DNA from: Herbidospora daliensis
GTDB lineage: Bacteria > Actinomycetota > Actinomycetes > Streptosporangiales > Streptosporangiaceae
Length of the DNA: 64,000 bases
NCBI RefSeq assembly: GCF_001570585.1
Contig: NZ_BBXF01000001.1
Span: 985,691 to 1,049,690, forward strand
Direction of reading: 5' to 3'
Each line of letters opens with the position of its first letter. Position 1 is the stretch's first letter. This document shows, in pieces, positions 8,613-16,210 of this stretch. Made by a program: the position numbers and the translations under genes. The notes under the pieces were generated by a model. The model was given only the letters and a program-made list of their open reading frames with translations, had not been told where the DNA came from and did not search any database.

Positions 8613-10160
8613 CTACGACCGCAACCACACCGCCGTGTCCTGCGGCAGGCCGCCCTCCAGCGGGCCGCTCGCCAGGATGACCTCCCCGTCGAGGGGAAGG
8701 GTCCGCGCCGACAGGTTGACCACGCAGGTGAAGCCGTCGCCCCGGGTGAAGGCGATCACCTCGTCGCCCTGGTCGAGCCACGTGAAGGCGCCGCCGCGCG
8801 GGCGGGCCGCGATGGCCCGCTTGTAGAGGTTCAGCGTCGAGCCGGGGTCGGCCTGCTGGGCCTCGACGGTCAGGGCGGCCCAGGTCGCGGGCTGCGGCAA
8901 CCAGGTCGACTCGCCTTCGGTGAAGCCGTAGGGCTTGGCCGTGCCGGACCACGGGATGGGCACCCGGCAGCCGTCGCGGCCCAGGCGGGCGCCCGCCGTG
9001 CGGTGGAAGACGGGGTCGTCGCGGAAGGCGTCGGGGATGTCGATGACCTCGGGGAGGCCGAGTTCCTCGCCCTGGTAGACGTACGACGAGCCGGGCAGCG
9101 CGAGCAGCAGCAGGGCGGCGGCGCGGGCGCGGCGGGTGCCGAGCTCGACGTCGACGTCGAGGTCGTGGCTGGCCAGGGGGCCGCCGCCGTAGCGGGTCAC
9201 CGGGCGGACCACGTCGTGGTTGCTGATCACCCAGGGGGCGACGACGTCGGATTCGGCGGCCAGGCCGATCGAGGTGGTGATGGTGTGCCTGAGGGCGGCG
9301 GCGTCCCAGGCGGTCTGGAACAGGAAGAAGTTGAACGCCTGGGGCATGCCGCCGGGGCGGAAGTAGGGCTCCAGGTGGGTGATCTCGGTGCCCCAGAACT
9401 CGCCGACGGCCGTGCGCTCGCCGGGGAAGACGTCGGGCGGGTAGGAGTCGAGGATCGCCCGCCACGAGGCGTAGTGGCCGATGAGCTCGGGCCGGTGGAA
9501 CCACGGCGACGGGCGGTCGGAGGGGGCCGGGTCGGGCACGCTCGGCAGGTCGGGGTCCTTGAACAGGCCGTGGGCGACGTCGACGCGCAGACCTGCCACG
9601 CCCCGGTCGAGCCAGAAGCGGATGACCTTCTCGAACATCGCCGGGACGGCCGGGTTGCGCCAGTTCCAGTCGGGCTGGGAGGAGTCGAACAGGTGCAGGT
9701 ACCACTGGCCGTCGTCGACCTGGGTCCACGCCGGGCCGCCGAAGATCGACTGCCAGTTGTTGGGCTCGTCGCGGAACATGAACAGGTCGCGTTCGGGGCT
9801 GCCGGGACCGGCTTCCAGGGCCGCCTGGAACGCCGGGTGGGCCGACGAGCAGTGGTTCGGCACGATGTCGACGATCACCCTGATGCCGTGTCCGGCGGCC
9901 GCCGCGACGAAGGCGTCGAAGTCGGCCAGGGTGCCGAAGCGGGGGTCGACGTCGCAGTAGTCGGCGACGTCGTAGCCGCCGTCGGCGAGCGGCGAGGGGT
10001 AGAAGGGCGAGAACCAGACGGCCTCGACGCCCAGATCGGCCAGATAGGGCAGCCGGGCCAGCGCTCCGGCGAAGTCGCCGGTGCCGTCGCCGCTGCCGTC
10101 GGCGAAGCTCCGGGGGTAGACCTGGTAGACGACGGCGTCACGCCACCACTGACTCAACAC
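8613..10160 (-). CDS. GH13 alpha-glucosidase
   Basis: A 515-residue intracellular glycoside hydrolase of family 13 (oligo-1,6-/alpha-1,4-glucosidase group). It begins WWRDAVVYQVYPRSFAD, typical of this group. The four conserved regions are present: DIVPNHCSS (region I), GLRVDVAHG with the nucleophile Asp (II), AVGEFWG with the acid/base Glu (III) and VISNHDVVR (IV). There is no signal peptide. The GTG start has GGGAG just upstream. It is divergent from the dehydrogenase operon at 10266, and the LacI-type palindrome at 10236-10249 lies between them, so shared control is likely. The linkage it prefers cannot be told. Confidence 0.9.
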   Translation of the reverse strand: MLSQWWRDAVVYQVYPRSFADGSGDGTGDFAGALARLPYLADLGVEAVWFSPFYPSPLADGGYDVADYCDVDPRFGTLADFDAFVAAAAGHGIRVIVDIVPNHCSSAHPAFQAALEAGPGSPERDLFMFRDEPNNWQSIFGGPAWTQVDDGQWYLHLFDSSQPDWNWRNPAVPAMFEKVIRFWLDRGVAGLRVDVAHGLFKDPDLPSVPDPAPSDRPSPWFHRPELIGHYASWRAILDSYPPDVFPGERTAVGEFWGTEITHLEPYFRPGGMPQAFNFFLFQTAWDAAALRHTITTSIGLAAESDVVAPWVISNHDVVRPVTRYGGGPLASHDLDVDVELGTRRARAAALLLLALPGSSYVYQGEELGLPEVIDIPDAFRDDPVFHRTAGARLGRDGCRVPIPWSGTAKPYGFTEGESTWLPQPATWAALTVEAQQADPGSTLNLYKRAIAARPRGGAFTWLDQGDEVIAFTRGDGFTCVVNLSARTLPLDGEVILASGPLEGGLPQDTAVWLRS

Positions 10161-10235
10161 ACGCTCCCTTTTTGCTGGTCGTTTGCCTAGTTAACCAGAC
10201 CCCTTGCGCTTCGGGAGAGTGCCGACGTACCGTGC

Positions 10236-10249
10236 GGAAAGCGCTTTCC
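10236..10249. promoter_or_regulatory. LacI-type operator (perfect palindrome)
   Basis: GGAAAGCGCTTTCC is a perfect 14-base palindrome of the LacI/GalR operator type (central CG, A-rich half sites). It lies 17 bases before the ATG of the dehydrogenase and in the divergent gap with the glucosidase. Nearly the same sequence occurs upstream of the lacI gene at 14939-14952. Confidence 0.8.
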
Positions 10250-10265
10250 ACCTAAGGAGGACCAC

Positions 10266-11402
10266 ATGGCCGAGCTCGGCGTGGTGATGAACGGGGTCAC
10301 CGGGCGGATGGGATACCGGCAACACCTGGTGCGTTCGGTGCTGGCGATCAACGCCCAGGGCGGGGTCGTGCTGGCCGACGGGTCGAAGGTCAAGCTGCGG
10401 CCGGTGCTGGTCGGGCGGAGCGAGACCAAGCTCAAGGAGCTGGCCGCCCAGCACGACGTCGCCGACTGGACGACCGACCTCGACGCCGCCCTGGCCGACC
10501 CGGCCAACACGATCTACTTCGACGCCCAGATCACCCAGGCCCGCGTGGCCGCGACGAAGAAGGCCATCGCGGCCGGCAAGCACGTCTACTGCGAGAAGCC
10601 GACCGCCGAGACCTCGGCCGAGGCGCTGGAGCTGGCCGCCGCGGCCGAGGCCGCCGGGGTGAAGAACGGCGTCGTCCAGGACAAGCTGTTCCTGCCGGGC
10701 CTGCTGAAGCTGAAGCGGCTGATCGACGGCGGGTTCTTCGGGCGGATCCTGTCGATCAGGGGCGAGTTCGGCTACTGGGTGTTCGAGGGCGACTGGCAGG
10801 CCGCGCAGCGCCCGTCGTGGAACTACCGCGCCGAAGACGGCGGCGGCATCGTGCTCGACATGTTCCCCCACTGGGCCTACGTGCTGGAGAACCTGTTCGG
10901 CCCGGTGACCTCGGTCTACGCCCACGTCACGACCCACATTCCCGAGCGGTGGGACGAGCGCGGGCAGGCCTACCCGGCGACCGCCGACGACGCCGCCTAC
11001 GCGGTGTTCGAGCTCGGCGGCGGCGCGGTCGCGCAGATCAACTCGTCGTGGGCGGTCCGGGTGAACCGCGACGAACTGGTGGAGTTCCAGGTCGACGGCA
11101 CCCACGGCAGCGCGGTCGCCGGGTTGCGCAACTGCCGCGTCCAGCACCGGAGCGCCACGCCCAAGCCGGTCTGGAACCCCGACCTGCCCGCGACGGCCCG
11201 GTTCCGCGACGACTGGCAGGAGGTGCCCGACAACGCCGAGTTCGACAACGGCTTCAAGGTCCAGTGGGAGCGGTTCGTGCGCCACGTCGTCGACGACGCG
11301 CCGTTCCCCTACACGCTGCGCTCGGGCGCGCGCGGCGTGCTGCTCGCCGAACTCGGCCTGCGGTCGGCGGCCGAGGGCCGCCGCCTGGCGGTGACCTCGT
11401 GA
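10266..11402 (+). CDS. Gfo/Idh/MocA-family oxidoreductase
   Basis: A 378-residue NAD(P)-dependent sugar or polyol dehydrogenase. The N-terminal Rossmann domain carries [20 protein letters not shown], slightly unusual for the family, and the signature [16 protein letters not shown] with the catalytic-region Glu-Lys-Pro. The C-terminal alpha/beta domain has [21 protein letters not shown] strong AAGGAGG ribosome site lies 5 bases before the ATG. It is the first gene of a coupled operon (GTGA overlap with the DUF993 gene) under the palindrome at 10236. The likely role is oxidation of a sugar derivative; the substrate is unknown. Confidence 0.88.
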   Translation: MAELGVVMNGVTGRMGYRQHLVRSVLAINAQGGVVLADGSKVKLRPVLVGRSETKLKELAAQHDVADWTTDLDAALADPANTIYFDAQITQARVAATKKAIAAGKHVYCEKPTAETSAEALELAAAAEAAGVKNGVVQDKLFLPGLLKLKRLIDGGFFGRILSIRGEFGYWVFEGDWQAAQRPSWNYRAEDGGGIVLDMFPHWAYVLENLFGPVTSVYAHVTTHIPERWDERGQAYPATADDAAYAVFELGGGAVAQINSSWAVRVNRDELVEFQVDGTHGSAVAGLRNCRVQHRSATPKPVWNPDLPATARFRDDWQEVPDNAEFDNGFKVQWERFVRHVVDDAPFPYTLRSGARGVLLAELGLRSAAEGRRLAVTS

Positions 11403-12448
11403 CCACGTTCAAGAGCCGGGTCGTGTACGCCGCCGCGCACGTCGTGGCCGACCCCCTCGCCGACAACACGCCGGGCAGACCCGCGGTCATCGACTGGGAG
11501 GCCACGCTGCGCTTCCGGCGGCACCTGTGGTCCCACGGCTTCCGCGTCGCCGACGCCATGGACACCGCCCAGCGCAACGCCGGCCTCGACTGGGCCGCCA
11601 CAAAGGAGCTGATCCGGCTGAGCGCGGCCGAGGCCCCCGACCTGGTGGCCTGCGGCGCGGGCACCGACCAGCTCACCGGCCCGGCCGACCTGACCGAGAT
11701 CCTCGACGCCTACCTGGAGCAGATCGACACCGTCCAGTCGGCCGGCGCCGGGGTGATCATCATGGCGTCGCGGCAGCTGGCGGCGGTCGCCGGGCACCCG
11801 GAGGACTACCACTGGATCTACGGCCGCCTGCTGGCCGAGGTCGAGCGCCCGGCGATCCTCCACTGGCTCGGCGAGATGTTCGACCCGAACCTCGCGGGTT
11901 ACTGGGGTTCCCGGGACGTCGAGAAGGCGACCGCCGAGTTCCTGACCCTGGTCCATGAGAACGCCGCCAAGATCGAGGGCGTGAAGGTCTCGCTGCTCGA
12001 CGAGGCCCACGAGGTCGCGCTGCGCGCCGCGCTGCCCGAAGGGGTGCGCCTCTACACGGGCGACGACTTCAACTACCCGTCCCTGATCAAGTCGGGCTCG
12101 CACGCCCTGCTCGGCATCTTCGACGCCATCGCCCCCGTGGCGGCGGCCGCGCTGACCGCCCTGGACGAGGGCGACCTCGACGCCTACGACCGCATCCTGG
12201 CCCCCACGGTCGACCTGTCCCGCAAGATCTTCGAAGCGCCGACGTTCCACTACAAGACCGGCATCGTCTTCCTGGCCTGGCTCAACGGCCACCAGGACGC
12301 CTTCGTCATGGTCAACGGCGCCCAGTCGGCCCGCTCCCTGCCGCATTTGCGCGAGGTGTACCGCCTGGCCGAACGGGCCGGCCTGATCGCCGACCCCGAC
12401 CTGGCCGCCGCCCGCATGCGCTCCCTGGAGGCGGTGTACGGCCGATGA
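11399..12448 (+). CDS. DUF993 protein (dihydrodipicolinate-synthase-like TIM barrel)
   Basis: A 349-residue protein of the DUF993 family, annotated in places as dihydrodipicolinate synthase-like. Recognisable stretches are [17 protein letters not shown] at the start, [54 protein letters not shown] (a Lys where class I aldolases carry the Schiff-base lysine) and [10 protein letters not shown]. An aldolase-like reaction on a dehydrogenated sugar acid is plausible but not shown. Its GTG start overlaps the dehydrogenase stop. Its stop overlaps the next ATG (ATGA at 12445-12448), so the three genes are tightly coupled. Confidence 0.8.
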   Translation: MTTFKSRVVYAAAHVVADPLADNTPGRPAVIDWEATLRFRRHLWSHGFRVADAMDTAQRNAGLDWAATKELIRLSAAEAPDLVACGAGTDQLTGPADLTEILDAYLEQIDTVQSAGAGVIIMASRQLAAVAGHPEDYHWIYGRLLAEVERPAILHWLGEMFDPNLAGYWGSRDVEKATAEFLTLVHENAAKIEGVKVSLLDEAHEVALRAALPEGVRLYTGDDFNYPSLIKSGSHALLGIFDAIAPVAAAALTALDEGDLDAYDRILAPTVDLSRKIFEAPTFHYKTGIVFLAWLNGHQDAFVMVNGAQSARSLPHLREVYRLAERAGLIADPDLAAARMRSLEAVYGR

Positions 12449-13275
12449 GCCTGTCGCTGAACCAGTGGACGACGAAACGGTGGACCGTCCGGGAAGCGGT
12501 GGAGGGCTGCGCCCGGCACGGCGTCGAGGCGATCGGCCTGTGGCGGCAGAACGTCGCCGAACAGGGCCTGGACGAGTCGGTGAAGCTGGTCCGCGACGCG
12601 GGCCTGCGGGTCTCCTCGTTGTGCCGGGGCGGCTTCCTGACCGGCGGCGACGCCCTCGACGACAACCGCCGCGCCATCGACGAGGCGGCCGCGCTGAACG
12701 CGTCGTGCCTGGTCATGGTCGTCGGCGGCCTCCCGGGTGTGGTGCCGGGCGAGCCCCTGGGCGCGTTCTCGCGTGACCTGCCCGCCGCGCGGGCGAGGGT
12801 CGCCGAGTCGCTGGAGGTGCTCGCCCCCTACGCGGAGCAGGCGGGGGTTCGCCTGGCGCTCGAACCCCTCCATCCCGTCTACTGCGCCGACCGGGCCGTG
12901 GTGTCGACCCTGAAGCAGGCCAACGACCTGGCCGGGCCGTTCCCGAACGTCGGGGTGGTGGTCGACACCTTCCACGTGTGGTGGGACCCCGAGGTGTACG
13001 CCGAGATCGCCCGCGCGAAGATCTTCAGCTACCAGGTGTGCGACTTCCTGGTCCCGCTGCCCGCCGACGTCCTGCTGGGCCGGGGCATGATGGGCGACGG
13101 CGTGATCGACTTCAGCCCGATCACCGAGGCGGTGCGCGCGGCCGGGTACGACGGCGACGTCGAGGTCGAGATCTTCAACGCCGACGTCTGGGCCCGCGAC
13201 CCCGACGAGGTGATGACCGAGATGATCAGCCGCTACGAACGACTGATCGCACCCACTCCCGCGCCCCGGGGATGA
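12445..13275 (+). CDS. Sugar-phosphate isomerase/epimerase-like TIM barrel
   Basis: A 276-residue protein of the xylose-isomerase-like TIM-barrel (AP endonuclease 2) family. It shows GCARHGVEAIGLWRQNVAE, VSSLCRGGFLTGGD, RLALEPLHPVYCADR with a metal-binding Glu, VGVVVDTFHVWWDP and a final DGDVEVEIFNAD. Third gene of the LacI-controlled operon. Family members isomerise or epimerise ketoses or inosose intermediates, so a step in catabolism of an unidentified sugar or polyol is inferred. Its last 50 bases overlap the 3' end of the convergent isomerase gene at 13226. Confidence 0.82.
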   Translation: MSLSLNQWTTKRWTVREAVEGCARHGVEAIGLWRQNVAEQGLDESVKLVRDAGLRVSSLCRGGFLTGGDALDDNRRAIDEAAALNASCLVMVVGGLPGVVPGEPLGAFSRDLPAARARVAESLEVLAPYAEQAGVRLALEPLHPVYCADRAVVSTLKQANDLAGPFPNVGVVVDTFHVWWDPEVYAEIARAKIFSYQVCDFLVPLPADVLLGRGMMGDGVIDFSPITEAVRAAGYDGDVEVEIFNADVWARDPDEVMTEMISRYERLIAPTPAPRG

Positions 13276-13945
13276 CCTCGTCGAGGTCCTCGACCTCGGG
13301 ATGCCAGGCCTTCTCCCACTCCAGGGAGAACCAGCCGGGATAACCCCGGAGCAGGCCGCCGACGACGTCCAGCGGCACCTCGCCCAGCCCCATCGGCCGG
13401 GGCGTGGTGCCGACGGCGTCCTTGACCTGGACGTAGGCCAGATGCGGCGCAAGGGCGGCGAACGTGGCGGCGGGCTCCTCGCCGTTCCGCCACGGATGGA
13501 GGATGTCCCAGATCGCCCCGGCGGCCTCGTGCCGCCCGAACCGGTCGAGCAGCGCCCCCACGGCGGCCCCGGTCGCCAGGTGGTCGTGCGTCTCGACCAG
13601 CACCCGCGCCCGGGTCTCCCCCGCGACCGCCTCCAGCCGCCGCAGCGCCGCCTCGACGTCGGTCCCGCCCGGGAAGACCCGCACCCCGAGCGCCCCGAAC
13701 CGATCGGCCAGCACGAGCTGCTCCCGCAGCGCGGCGATCACCGGCTCGTCGGGTCCGGACTCGGCGATCCGGACATATCCACACAGGGACACGACCTCAA
13801 GGCCGGCCGCACGAGGGTCGGCGTCGAGCGGCATGTCCTCGTGGAGCCGCAACTCCAGCCCGCCGACCCCGTGCCGCAGGGCCAGGTCGACCGCCTCGGA
13901 CAGGGACGCCCCCGGCAGCCCGAGGGTGCTGATCGCGAATCTCAC
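13226..13945 (-). CDS. Second sugar-phosphate isomerase/epimerase TIM barrel
   Basis: A 239-residue TIM-barrel protein: FAISTLGLPGASLSEAVDLA, GVGGLELRLHED, VVSLCGYVRIAES, RVLVETHDHLATG with a metal Glu, IWDILHPWRNGEEP with the metal-binding Asp/His, YVQVKDAVG and WFSLEWEKAWHPE. It belongs to the same superfamily as 12445-13275 but is clearly divergent, so it probably acts on a different intermediate. Its GTG overlaps the lacI stop (GTGA at 13942-13945), so it is cotranslated with the regulator. It runs convergently into the other isomerase gene. Confidence 0.82.
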   Translation of the reverse strand: MRFAISTLGLPGASLSEAVDLALRHGVGGLELRLHEDMPLDADPRAAGLEVVSLCGYVRIAESGPDEPVIAALREQLVLADRFGALGVRVFPGGTDVEAALRRLEAVAGETRARVLVETHDHLATGAAVGALLDRFGRHEAAGAIWDILHPWRNGEEPAATFAALAPHLAYVQVKDAVGTTPRPMGLGEVPLDVVGGLLRGYPGWFSLEWEKAWHPEVEDLDEVIPGAREWVRSVVRSG

Positions 13946-14922
13946 CGGGCGCGCACACTCTCCCTGATCACGACCTCGCCCTCCACGTGGACGACCGACG
14001 GCCCCGCGTCCTCCGACAGGGCCAGTTCGACGGCCCGCGCGCCCATGGCGGCCAGCGGCAGCCGTACGGTCGTCAGCGCCGGGACCAGGTCGCGCAGGGT
14101 CGCGATGTCGTCGAACCCGGCCAGCGACACGTCGTCGGGCACCCGGATCCCCCGGTCGCGGAACGCGGCGAGGGCTCCTACCGCCATCACGTCGTTGACC
14201 GCGAACACGCACGTCACCCCGGGGTCGATCGACAACGCCGCGCCGTAACCGCCGTCGCGGTCGAAGGGCCCGTGGACGATCTGCGGGGAGAGCCCCGGCA
14301 GCGCCCCGATGAAACCCTCGCACCGCTCGGCGGCGGTGATCAGCCGCGGCGGCCCGGCCAGCACGGCGAACTCCCGGTGCCCCATCGCGTGCAGCGCCTC
14401 GGCCAGTGCGGCCGCCCCCGCCCGGTTCGCCACCGCCACGGTGTCGGCCCCGAGAAGGTCCTGCCCGATGACGGCCACCCGCCCGCCCCCGGCCCGGTAG
14501 CGGTCGAGCTCGGTGCGCAGCGCGGCGGCCGAGGGGTCGTCCATGCGCGACCCCGCCAGGATCACCGCCCGCGCCCGCTGCGCCCCGAGCGAGGAGACGT
14601 AGGCGATCTCCCTGACGGGGTCGCGGTGGGTGGTGCCGACCATGACGACCATCCCGTGGTCGTCGGCCGCCTTCACCGCCCCGTCGGCGATGGCCGCGAA
14701 ATAGGGGTCGACCAGGTCGTGGACGACCAGCCCGATGACGTTCCCGGCCCCCCGGGCGAGCGTCTGGGCCGCGACGTTGGTGCGGTAGCCGAGCTCGGCC
14801 GCCGCCTGCTCGACTTTGGCCCGCAACCCGGCCCCGACCTGACGGGCGCTCCCGTTCAGGACGCGCGAGGCGGTCGCGAGGGACACCCCGGCGTGTCGTG
14901 CGACGTCTTCCAGCGTGACCAC
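13942..14922 (-). CDS. LacI-family transcriptional regulator
   Basis: A 326-residue repressor. The N-terminal HTH is VTLEDVARHAGVSLATASRV followed by a hinge helix. The rest is a periplasmic-binding-protein-like sensor domain with VIGLVVHDLVDPYFAAIADG and FAVNDVMAVGALAAFRDRG. I chose the GTG at 14922 because GGGAGGA lies 9 bases upstream. Immediately upstream, overlapping that ribosome site, is a near-palindromic copy of the operator found at 10236. It is therefore likely autoregulated and likely represses the glucosidase and dehydrogenase operon until an unknown sugar effector binds. Confidence 0.9.
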   Translation of the reverse strand: MVTLEDVARHAGVSLATASRVLNGSARQVGAGLRAKVEQAAAELGYRTNVAAQTLARGAGNVIGLVVHDLVDPYFAAIADGAVKAADDHGMVVMVGTTHRDPVREIAYVSSLGAQRARAVILAGSRMDDPSAAALRTELDRYRAGGGRVAVIGQDLLGADTVAVANRAGAAALAEALHAMGHREFAVLAGPPRLITAAERCEGFIGALPGLSPQIVHGPFDRDGGYGAALSIDPGVTCVFAVNDVMAVGALAAFRDRGIRVPDDVSLAGFDDIATLRDLVPALTTVRLPLAAMGARAVELALSEDAGPSVVHVEGEVVIRESVRAR

Positions 14923-14938
14923 GAGTGAGAATCCTCCC

Positions 14939-14952
14939 GGAAAGCGATTTCC
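14939..14952. promoter_or_regulatory. LacI-type operator (autoregulatory copy)
   Basis: GGAAAGCGATTTCC differs by one base from the perfect palindrome at 10236-10249. It lies 17 bases before the lacI GTG, partly over the ribosome site, a position fitting autorepression. Confidence 0.65.
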
Positions 14953-14976
14953 AAGTATGCCGCACAACCGGCTAGT

Positions 14977-14988
14977 TACTCGCGAGTA
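14977..14988. promoter_or_regulatory. Palindrome TACTCGCGAGTA upstream of fadAB
   Basis: A perfect 12-base palindrome located 38 bases before the thiolase start, with GTTACTCGCGAGTAGC as the wider imperfect repeat. TetR-family regulators of actinobacterial fatty-acid degradation use sites of this shape. No TetR gene is present in the window, so the regulator would act in trans. Confidence 0.5.
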
Positions 14989-15025
14989 GCATTAGGGTGT
15001 CAGCCCACGCAGATAGGGAGATACC

Positions 15026-16210
15026 GTGCCCGCGTCACGTGAAGTCGTCTTCGTCGACGGCGTTCGCACGCCGTTCGGCAAGTCGGGGCCGAAGGGCCTC
15101 TACGCCGAGACCAGGGCGGACGATCTGGTCGTCCGCGTCATCCGCGAACTGCTGCGCCGCAACCCGTCGTTGCCGCCCGAGCGGGTCGACGAGGTCGCCG
15201 TCGCGGCCACCACCCAGATCGGCGACCAGGGCCTCACGATCGGGCGTTCGGCCGCGATCCTGGCCGGTCTGCCCAAGACCGTTCCCGGCTACGCCATCGA
15301 CCGCATGTGCGCGGGGGCGATGACCGCCGTGACGACCGTGGCGGGCGGGATCTCCTTCGGGGCCTACGACGTCGCCATCGCCGGGGGCGTCGAGCACATG
15401 GGGCGCCACCCGATGGGCGAGGGGGTCGACCCCAACCCGCGCTTCCTGTCGGAGCAGCTCGTCGACGGGTCCGCGCTGGTCATGGGCATGACGGCGGAGA
15501 ACCTGCACGACCGCTACCCGGCGATCACCAAGCAGCGGGCCGACGCCTACGCCGTGCTCTCCCAGGAGCGGGCCGCCAAGGCGTACGCCGACGGGGTGAT
15601 CCAGCCCGACCTGGTGCCGATGGCGACCCGGAAGGCCGCCGAGGGCTGGGGGCTGGCCACCGCCGACGAGGCGATGCGGCCGGGCACCTCCATGGAGGGG
15701 CTGGCCAATCTCAAGACGCCCTTCCGGCCCCACGGCAACGTGACGGCGGGCAACGCCTCCGGCATCAACGACGGCGCGACCGGCTGCATCGTGGCCGCCG
15801 AGGACGTCGCGGCCGAGCTCGGGCTGACCGGGCGCATGCGCCTGGTGTCCTACGCGTTCGCGGGCGTCGACCCCGAGCTGATGGGGGTCGGGCCGATCCC
15901 CTCGACCGAGCGGGCGCTGCGGCTGGCGGGGCTGTCGATCGGCGACATCGGGCTGTTCGAGATCAACGAGGCGTTCGCCGTCCAGGTGCTGGCCTTCCTC
16001 GACCACTTCGGCATCGCCGACGACGACCCCCGGGTGAACCCCTACGGTGGCGCCATCGCCTACGGCCACCCGCTGGCCTCCAGCGGCGTGCGGCTGATGA
16101 CGCAGTTGTCGCGCAGCATGGCCGAGCACCCCGAGGTCCGCTACGGCATCACCACCATGTGCGTCGGCCTCGGCATGGGCGGCACCGTCATCTGGGAGAA
16201 CCTGGCATGA
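15026..16210 (+). CDS. fadA: Acetyl-CoA C-acyltransferase (thiolase)
   Basis: A 394-residue thiolase for the last step of fatty-acid beta-oxidation. The nucleophilic Cys is in AIDRMCAGAMTAVTTVAGG (about residue 95). The conserved ISGGVEHM-like segment appears as IAGGVEHMGRHP. The catalytic His and second Cys are in YGGAIAYGHPLASSG and TTMCVGLGMGGTVIWE. The GTG start has TAGGGAG upstream. The stop overlaps the fadB ATG (ATGA at 16207-16210), so FadA and FadB form one translation unit, as expected for a trifunctional complex. Confidence 0.93.
   Translation: MPASREVVFVDGVRTPFGKSGPKGLYAETRADDLVVRVIRELLRRNPSLPPERVDEVAVAATTQIGDQGLTIGRSAAILAGLPKTVPGYAIDRMCAGAMTAVTTVAGGISFGAYDVAIAGGVEHMGRHPMGEGVDPNPRFLSEQLVDGSALVMGMTAENLHDRYPAITKQRADAYAVLSQERAAKAYADGVIQPDLVPMATRKAAEGWGLATADEAMRPGTSMEGLANLKTPFRPHGNVTAGNASGINDGATGCIVAAEDVAAELGLTGRMRLVSYAFAGVDPELMGVGPIPSTERALRLAGLSIGDIGLFEINEAFAVQVLAFLDHFGIADDDPRVNPYGGAIAYGHPLASSGVRLMTQLSRSMAEHPEVRYGITTMCVGLGMGGTVIWENLA

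Noticed and set aside
10161-10235. Extended -35/-10 promoter for the GH13 gene
   Set aside because: TTAACTAG-like sequences are present, but no pair with proper spacing is convincing. Only the operator is reported.
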